36,862 nt of DNA from a virus: positions 1-36,862 of IMG/VR virus record IMGVR_UViG_3300035145_003810; one strand, given 5' to 3'. A program made the translations under genes and the position numbers. The notes beneath the pieces were generated by a model. The model was not told the origin of the DNA, ran no database searches, and saw only the letters and a program-made list of their open reading frames with translations. Shown here one piece after another: positions 31,601 to 36,862 of this stretch; position 1 is the stretch's first letter, and each line of letters starts with the position of its first letter.

Positions 31601-34600
31601 TGTTGTTGCTGCCTGCAAAGTAATAATAGATCCGCTTTGCATAAACAAGCCATTGTCTATTTGAACCTGCGACATTTTTGATGTGCCGTTAAAGTTACCA
31701 TAGTAGGCAGTATTATCAGCATCATAATAAATGCTCGCATAAAAGTTTTCTTGAACGTTTACGCCGTATACCGCAATTGAGCTAAATGCTGAATAAGCTG
31801 TTGTAGATCCAAAAGTTTGTTGCCATAGGCGCATACCACGCCCACTTTTATTGAACATAAGTAAGTTATCGTTACCACCTGAAGCATCTGTGTAAGATCT
31901 TAGGTGTAAATAATCTGCGTATGGTGATGTGTTATTATTGTTCCAAGATGTGAAGCCAAATTTTAATTCACCGGCAGTATCTTCTGATGGAGATATAGTT
32001 CTATTATCACGAGATTTTAACGCATCGGAATATCCGTTAACGCCAGGTGTGGTAATTGCATTATCAACAGTAAGATTTAATAGTCTCGCGTCTACATTTG
32101 GATCAACAAAATACGCACTATTGTTTCTGTCTGTAATACTATTTACATAAGCAATTCCGTCAACAGTTATACCATCAGATTTTGTTTCAAGCTTCATTGT
32201 ACCATTGTGCATAAGCTCAACTTCAGCGTTTTGTCTAAAGATTGCAGCCCATTCATTGTTTGTATCATTATAGATACCAGACACGGCAGCACCTGATGAC
32301 ATGAATACCCAATCATCATTGATTGCATATCCTGCATAACCATTTGTATTACCTTGAACTCTTATAGATCCGTAGTCGCCTGACACAGTGTCAATATAAT
32401 AAGTTGTACCAACTAACTGATAACGACCTGCTCTTACTGTTTCAAAAATAGATAGCCCGTTTGGATCTACGTAATAAGCGGCATCATCAGCGTCAATAAA
32501 TTGTGTTGCCGTGACAGTACTACCAAAAGTACCTGTAGTGCCAACATCAAGTGCGGCACCGATTGTCATATTACCGCTACTATCCGTAAATGTACTTGAT
32601 GTAGCAAAATACAAAACACCTGGATCGTTTGCATGATCCATTTCAAACATCGTCTGGCCACCTGCAACCATATGCACATGATCGTTTCTATATCTTAAAT
32701 AAGTATTCGTATCTCCGTTGTGATACAAATATTCATTAATATAAACGTTGTTTAAAATTGTATTTGAAGCCGGGTCAACATAATAATTGGTATCGTTAGC
32801 ATCAATAAATCTTTGTGCTGTAACATATCTTCCAACATCCAAGTCACCATTTGAACCCATTGTTGCACGGATAACTTGTGTTGCCCCAATCCCAGTTGTA
32901 AATTGAAGATTACCACCTGAGTTGGTTGTTATATCATCTGGTGATTCAAAGATACGCCACGCGCTACCACCTTTCCAATACAAACCTTCATTTGGACCAG
33001 GATCGTTAAATGTAATGTTGTTAACGTCATTAATATCGCCGTTTGTAAAGTTCCAAGTACCTGCAAGTTTACCGCCTGTAGCAGGATCCATATAATAAGT
33101 AGTATTATCTTTATCGTAAATTTTCTTGATATATAATTCGTTACCTGTAATATCGCCAGTCGCAACGATAGGACCATCAACATCAAGATCTTGAGTTTGA
33201 AGATTTGATAATACGTTGGTTCTTTTGAGTAAAGGTGGGCCGTAAGCACGTAAAGCACCGCCCGTAGAATAGTTCATCAATAGTACAAGACGAATATAAC
33301 GTACACCTAAACCATCTGAACCGTTAAATGGTGTGTGGCTTGTTGGGATTGTAGTGTGGCCTGAATATACTGTCCAACTTGTGCTTGTAACGTTTGTTCC
33401 GTTTACAACAAAATACTGAATACCATCGTTAGTTGCAATTGGGTTTTTGTCTTTATCATATCTACGAATACCCATATAGACAACGCCGCCAGATCCTGAG
33501 ATATATTTTACAGCAATTTCACCGTAGATTTCTTCTCCTGGCTCAACTGGGATATAGTCTGAGTCAAATGTTCTGTACCCATTTGTTTGTAAATGCCAAC
33601 CTGCCGCAAATGGTCCGTCGCCATTTTCTACATATTCGTTTGTATCTGAAGTTGCTCCATTTTCAGCACCTTGCATTGGTTGAATAACTCGCTTATCCCA
33701 ATATTCTGATGCGTCAAATAACAATTGGTCTGCAAGACCTGCGCCGTATGTTTTAAGCAAGCCGACATCTTCATTACCACCATTAAGGGCAAGGCTGCCA
33801 AAAATACCTGCACCGTATGCTTGAATATCCCCGGCTTCGTTAAACCAAAATCTTTCTCCGATACCGTTAAATTCAAATGATACAGCAGATAATGAGTTAC
33901 GAGTAATGTGTTTAAACCAAGGATAATTTGGATCGGCTCCGCTGTTACGGAAACCAATCATATATTCTGTATTATGATGCAAAGTAAACGGATAAGTAGT
34001 ACCTGCCTGTAACGCAGACTGATTACCAATATTTAATGCCTTTAACCTTGACTGATCGTCACCGTGAATATAGAAAGAGTTATCATTAACGTCCATAAAG
34101 ATAGGAGACTCAATTTTATTCGTCGCAACAACTTTACCATTTCCGGTTTCAAATTCTTTAGTGCCATCGTAATAAAGTTCAACAGTCCCATTACGATCGC
34201 CGTATATAGCCCATTCATTATCTTGATCGTTAAAGATACCCCAATTTGTTGTATTAGCAACAAAACCCCAATCAGTATTAATAACATAGCCTGCCATTCC
34301 GCCTGTATCGCCTTCAACACGGATTGAGCCATAGTTGCCGGCCGCGGAGTCAATAAAGGTTGCGGTTGAGTCAATCTCAAGTTTCTTAACTTGTACGATA
34401 TTAAGATTTGAATTACTACTAGGATCTAAATACCAAGAGGTGTTATCTTTATCATAATAGATAGGAGAACGGATTGAAGTTTCATGAGAAATAAAGCTTG
34501 CATTTAAATCTGTGTGGAATGCGCCATCTGTATAGAATTTAAATTTATCATCGGAGTTGAACCACATTGCTCCACTCTCAACACCAATTGTATAATCATT

Positions 34601-36862
34601 ACCATTGGCGACAGTTGGGAACAAGTTAATTCTTGCAGATGTTACTGCATCTGTTGCGGTAGGCGCACCTACGTTCAAATTATCAAAGTCAAGTTTACGG
34701 AACTTTGAAGTTCCTGCAAAATCACCGTAATAATCGGTATCCGCCCAATCATAATAGATATTAAAGAATGCGTTATCATTGGCATCATAAGCATATATTC
34801 CGCCATTAAATTCAGTTCTTTTATTAAAATAAAACTTTGCTCTGTCAGTTATAAATTGAGAATAGTCAGTTGTTTTTGAACCGATCTCAAGAGTACCTGT
34901 TGGTGTTGCAAAAACGTGAGAGTTTGATGAATTTGGATTCCAATAATAATTTTGATTTGCTTGATCGTATACAGCTGGTGCACGAACATTTTGAGTAAAC
35001 TCAGCATAAGTATTCTCGAGGTGTAACTTAATCCCACCGTTAAGTTCAACATCAAACTGATCGTTTGCTGGGAAACCAAACTTTGAATCTGTATCACCAT
35101 TATGAGAAACATAATCGTCAAGACTAATGGATGCCATAATTGAAGTGCCGTTTGGATCAACTTCATAATTTGAATCATCACCGTCAATGAATTTAGAACC
35201 AGTGAGTGTTCCTGTAGTAATGATATTTTTATTGTTGCGAACTTTCATGTCGTTCGCATTATCCATATACCAACCACCACCTTGACCAAAGCCAAGTTCA
35301 TTGTTTTTAAAGAATGATGCAGTACTACGTCCTACTACATAAGCATCGTCATTACTGTTTAATTGAACTGATCCGTTTACGTGTAACTTACTATCAGTAT
35401 TAGAGCCGATAATCGGTGTCATATCACCTTGTGTATAAGCGGGTGATTGATCTCCAACAACTGTGACAGCCGTATTTGCATTTACAGAAAATGCAATGTT
35501 TGCGCTCTGATCTCCAATATTCCAAGACCCATCTTGTTGCATAATAATATATGCATCACCTGCGTTTGATCCTGACAAGTAGTAAATATCAGACCCATCA
35601 ATTTGAGCATTAATAAATCTATTACTTGCTGAATATGGATTAGCACCAGCATCAATGCGGTTCAAAGTGAAAAGAGGTTTTCCTCCGTTATTGCCTGCCA
35701 CTTGTATTGACGGGTTTCCTGTTCCGCCACCCCAAGTATAAGGTTGAAGAGTAACGCCGCCTGTACCTGATGTCAATCCATCAAGATCACCATCAACGCC
35801 ATTCCTAATTACACCTGCGACAGCCAAAGCAGTATTTGCACCGGTTTCTCCAAGGCTTAAGAACCTTGTAGTTCCAGCATCAGGATAATAAGTTGAGGCT
35901 CTTATAGGAAGGAACGATTGGTTAACAGAGGTTGATCCTGTTGTACCAAATATAAATCTGTTCACACCGCCAGTAGCAAGAGCAAGTACGTCAGCGGAAG
36001 ATCTGTACATACCTGTTGTTGTACCGTCTTTAAACGAAAATCCTGGGAATGATGAAGTACCATCGTCACCTAATACTTGCCCGCCTAATACTGCGGATAC
36101 GCCAGAAGATCCAAACGGATCAACATAATAAGAAGTATTTGCCGAGTCAACAAAACGTGGAGCAACAGAATCAACTGAAGCTGTTACCGCTCCATCGGTT
36201 ACTGTTAATCTTGCCGCGCCACCGGTTTCAACTACGAAAGTATCATTTGCTGAAAAACCAAATCTTGTATCAGTATCACCATTATGAGTAATATAATCAT
36301 CAAGCAAAACGGTTGCAGTAAATTGAACACCGTTATTAGAAACATTAAAACGAGAAACTCCGCCTGTTACGAAGTGTATTTCGTCTTCTGCCGGGAAGTT
36401 AATATAAGTATCAGTATCGCCTCTGTGAACAAGGGAACCTTCAAGCAGAATTGTATTTAGTTCTGAATTACCAGCAGGATCTAAGAAATAGTTTATATCA
36501 TTTGAGTCATAATATGCAGGAGCTTTAATTATTACACCTGAAACGTTTTCCGTTAAACCAACATTCCAACTTTCTATATTGTTGATGTATGTTCTAACAG
36601 TGTTAGATGAAAATGTAATATATTCAGTATTAGCAGTACCAGTTCCACCGATTGAACCTGCCAAGCGAATGTTGTTCATTTCAGATATGCCAGCAAAGTC
36701 ACCATAATAAGAATTATTGTCGGCATCAATAAAGACTTTAGCAACAGTATTAGCTGATACGATCCAATTATTGTTTGCGTCTAATTTTGCACCGTATGCA
36801 AGTGTTTGGTCAAGAAAACCAATTTCGCCGTTATTTGAATAGAGTGTACCATTATTACCAAC
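28637..36862 (-). CDS. Giant tail fibre with S74 intramolecular chaperone, 5' end missing
   Basis: The frame is open without a stop to the right edge, so at least 2741 residues; the first ATG inside the window (36679) is not the true start because codons from 36680 to 36862 continue the same repeat pattern (FIDADNNSYYGDFAGISEM). About 20 copies of a 22-residue unit with core D-x-N-[DN]-T-x-Y-Y-x-D-P-x-G-x-S occur, 60-200 residues apart, plus a HNGDT module about four times. The last 114 residues are peptidase S74: SDIRWKENIEVI starts with the self-cleaving Ser (codon 28979-28981) and the Lys of the dyad, followed by GVIAQQVEKVLPEAVYE and a coiled coil at the end. It releases a trimer-folding chaperone. 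Role: adsorption fibre. No internal stops or frameshifts. Confidence 0.9.
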   Translation of the reverse strand, partial: VGNNGTLYSNNGEIGFLDQTLAYGAKLDANNNWIVSANTVAKVFIDADNNSYYGDFAGISEMNNIRLAGSIGGTGTANTEYITFSSNTVRTYINNIESWNVGLTENVSGVIIKAPAYYDSNDINYFLDPAGNSELNTILLEGSLVHRGDTDTYINFPAEDEIHFVTGGVSRFNVSNNGVQFTATVLLDDYITHNGDTDTRFGFSANDTFVVETGGAARLTVTDGAVTASVDSVAPRFVDSANTSYYVDPFGSSGVSAVLGGQVLGDDGTSSFPGFSFKDGTTTGMYRSSADVLALATGGVNRFIFGTTGSTSVNQSFLPIRASTYYPDAGTTRFLSLGETGANTALAVAGVIRNGVDGDLDGLTSGTGGVTLQPYTWGGGTGNPSIQVAGNNGGKPLFTLNRIDAGANPYSASNRFINAQIDGSDIYYLSGSNAGDAYIIMQQDGSWNIGDQSANIAFSVNANTAVTVVGDQSPAYTQGDMTPIIGSNTDSKLHVNGSVQLNSNDDAYVVGRSTASFFKNNELGFGQGGGWYMDNANDMKVRNNKNIITTGTLTGSKFIDGDDSNYEVDPNGTSIMASISLDDYVSHNGDTDSKFGFPANDQFDVELNGGIKLHLENTYAEFTQNVRAPAVYDQANQNYYWNPNSSNSHVFATPTGTLEIGSKTTDYSQFITDRAKFYFNKRTEFNGGIYAYDANDNAFFNIYYDWADTDYYGDFAGTSKFRKLDFDNLNVGAPTATDAVTSARINLFPTVANGNDYTIGVESGAMWFNSDDKFKFYTDGAFHTDLNASFISHETSIRSPIYYDKDNTSWYLDPSSNSNLNIVQVKKLEIDSTATFIDSAAGNYGSIRVEGDTGGMAGYVINTDWGFVANTTNWGIFNDQDNEWAIYGDRNGTVELYYDGTKEFETGNGKVVATNKIESPIFMDVNDNSFYIHGDDQSRLKALNIGNQSALQAGTTYPFTLHHNTEYMIGFRNSGADPNYPWFKHITRNSLSAVSFEFNGIGERFWFNEAGDIQAYGAGIFGSLALNGGNEDVGLLKTYGAGLADQLLFDASEYWDKRVIQPMQGAENGATSDTNEYVENGDGPFAAGWHLQTNGYRTFDSDYIPVEPGEEIYGEIAVKYISGSGGVVYMGIRRYDKDKNPIATNDGIQYFVVNGTNVTSTSWTVYSGHTTIPTSHTPFNGSDGLGVRYIRLVLLMNYSTGGALRAYGPPLLKRTNVLSNLQTQDLDVDGPIVATGDITGNELYIKKIYDKDNTTYYMDPATGGKLAGTWNFTNGDINDVNNITFNDPGPNEGLYWKGGSAWRIFESPDDITTNSGGNLQFTTGIGATQVIRATMGSNGDLDVGRYVTAQRFIDANDTNYYVDPASNTILNNVYINEYLYHNGDTNTYLRYRNDHVHMVAGGQTMFEMDHANDPGVLYFATSSTFTDSSGNMTIGAALDVGTTGTFGSTVTATQFIDADDAAYYVDPNGLSIFETVRAGRYQLVGTTYYIDTVSGDYGSIRVQGNTNGYAGYAINDDWVFMSSGAAVSGIYNDTNNEWAAIFRQNAEVELMHNGTMKLETKSDGITVDGIAYVNSITDRNNSAYFVDPNVDARLLNLTVDNAITTPGVNGYSDALKSRDNRTISPSEDTAGELKFGFTSWNNNNTSPYADYLHLRSYTDASGGNDNLLMFNKSGRGMRLWQQTFGSTTAYSAFSSIAVYGVNVQENFYASIYYDADNTAYYGNFNGTSKMSQVQIDNGLFMQSGSIITLQAATTQNQRGFIQVTDTNDAHLIIATSSGEDISFRDGGVGGDWNMIIRGNGQTLINSRLDTPIMYDRNDTNFYVNPAGSSLINTLVVDDYIQFDDSVATDDGRGVYFHPTKSTAYAIFRESGAWSNPYPDLRIAFHTGLKFGANSGYQGMRFYTDYDMATQVMSINNGSDPLGGSNVYVNNNLQAGASLRAPIFYDSNDTGYYTNPNGTSSMVTVTLDRLNMRDRGDFITMYGNDSDYHGFTSRDNGGGISDDIRINSYHDVFINLDSNNNNDSNTTGFYVGQHGAATGGISGWYFQAMADGNSYASSSFRAPIFYDTNNTGYYVDPASFSNFNTGLRATNIYARDWFRNDQSGEGLYNQGTGQHWYSDNDDYWNVAGGSAANGIRFRDEYGGTVRGYVYADNGNNVGILNSGGSWRMRIVGGDYGLFDGSSVRGQIFYDTNNTAYRFNGASTNDTRFRGVQPETMAYMQLPGHTRSSKEYYAARPRITSNSDYWTGAVGWGTIDLNTVGNWGSGFFDTWSNPANQPSGTSHWVGVQAYHYTNGSNRYGWQMCGGPIGNLRFRNTWGSSFSAWRTVPMLDVNSTSGGSLYAGRYYDSNDSAYYTDPASTSRMNQIDLNFLQFNDGWDIYDDDADTLSIRSNNSDHGEVRFRDSNTYCGRIYWDDDGSIMSLYHDNGEAILYADEDYITYLYYNGTWEGRTRSGYFEARGSFRAPIFYDQNDTTYYLDPAGGSNFGTSVRANEFYARNWFRNDNSGEGIYNQASGQHFYSDDDDGWNVAGGTAANWIRMRDEYAGTVRGYFYADSSNNVGILNNGGTWRMRIVSGDYGLFDGSSVRAPLFYDSNDTTYYQNPAGTSVMNAIQAYGTIQTEGEVTGFANYSDIRWKENIEVIKDAIEKIQTLDGITFNYIDKEGNQTGVIAQQVEKVLPEAVYETTDLKTQKDRKAVRYGNMVGLLIEGIKEQQETINKQQNQLDEQQKQIDKLQELVYKLMDK
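28638..28645 (-). promoter_or_regulatory. Late promoter variant at the fibre stop
   Basis: GATAAATA on the minus strand, one mismatch from TATAAATA, inside the last codons and stop of the giant fibre gene and 37 bases before paralog B. May drive 28600 down to 24427. Confidence 0.5.
29081..29490 (-). repeat. Segmental duplication in the fibre, C-terminal copy
   Basis: About 136 residues beginning at FRAPIFYDQND and ending at DYGLFDGSSVRAP, similar to the block at about 30281-30690. Boundaries are approximate. The shared middle includes YNQ-x-x-GQH-x-YSD-x-DD. Confidence 0.85.
30281..30690 (-). repeat. Segmental duplication in the fibre, N-terminal copy
   Basis: The second copy of the block at about 29081-29490, about 1.2 kb apart. 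It begins FRAPIFYDTNN and ends DYGLFDGSSVRGQ. Boundaries are approximate. Confidence 0.85.
32180..32410 (-). repeat. Fibre module repeat (GSIRV-NEWA), copy 2
   Basis: About 75 residues with DYGSIRVQGNTNGYAGYAIN, IYNDTNNEWAAIF and VELMHNGTMKLETK, related to the block at about 34130-34375. More diverged than the 29/30-kb duplication. Confidence 0.7.
34130..34375 (-). repeat. Fibre module repeat (GSIRV-NEWA), copy 1
   Basis: About 80 residues with NYGSIRVEGDTGGMAGYVIN, IFNDQDNEWAIYGDRNG and VELYYDGTKEFETG; related to about 32180-32410. Confidence 0.7.

Noticed and set aside
36679-36681. ATG 36679 as the start of the giant fibre
   Set aside because: The frame stays open to the right edge and the upstream codons carry another copy of the fibre repeat unit, so the true start lies beyond the window.
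28637-36862. CRISPR-like array suggested by the evenly repeated fibre units
   Set aside because: The units are in-frame protein repeats with varied spacing and diverged DNA, so they are fibre modules rather than identical repeats with unique spacers.

Overview
The window is part of the genome of a tailed phage of the T4-like (contractile-tail, myovirus) type. It is AT-rich and fully packed with phage genes; I see no tRNA, CRISPR array or insertion sequence. The decisive evidence is a minus-strand block that keeps the T4 order of virion genes: neck gp13, gp14, gp15, terminase gp16 and gp17, sheath gp18, tube gp19, portal gp20, prohead slot, protease gp21, scaffold gp22, capsid gp23. T4-type late promoter octamers (TATAAATA and close variants) lie just upstream of many of these genes. 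Long fibres with peptidase-S74-type or repeated modules, FkbM/TPR and propeller genes are typical of marine T4-like phages. A GapR-like (DUF2312) gene, a family characteristic of Alphaproteobacteria, suggests an alphaproteobacterial host (for example a SAR11- or Roseobacter-type bacterium). That host assignment is inference.

Layout. (1) 1-4560, plus strand: 3' part of a giant repetitive tail-fibre-like gene, cut by the window start. (2) 4575-10081, plus strand: a run of small, tightly spaced, probably early genes: an orphan, a PD-(D/E)XK nuclease, several conserved orphans, a DUF932 protein, two small membrane proteins, an APS-kinase-like P-loop kinase, an HxGH nucleotidyltransferase, a GapR-like protein and two tiny genes. 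At least four sigma70-type promoters sit here, three of them sharing an extended sequence. (3) 10087-10106: a strong hairpin at the convergent junction, with a U-tract for the minus strand. (4) 10134-24385, minus strand: the morphogenesis module, gp23 at the left end, three accessory structural genes at the right end. (5) 24427-27840, minus strand: a four-gene, translationally coupled accessory cassette (beta-propeller GH130-like protein, TPR-FkbM methyltransferase, AcpS-type phosphopantetheinyl transferase, nucleotidyltransferase-cupin fusion). (6) 27871-28600: two tandem paralogous small proteins. (7) 28637-36862, minus strand: a tail fibre of at least 2741 residues with about 20 copies of a short repeat and a C-terminal S74 self-cleaving chaperone; its N-terminus lies beyond the window.

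How it works together. The plus-strand genes probably act early on host and phage DNA and nucleotides. The minus-strand genes are switched on late and build and package the virion: gp20 starts the head, gp22 and the gp67/68-slot proteins form the core, gp21 digests it and trims gp23, gp16/gp17 package DNA, gp13/14/15 close neck and tail, gp18/gp19 form the tail, and the fibres bind the host. The cassette at 24427-27840 sits among late virion genes, so its sugar- and carrier-protein-type enzymes probably act late, on the virion surface, the fibres or host surface glycans. This cassette is the best candidate for an undescribed system.
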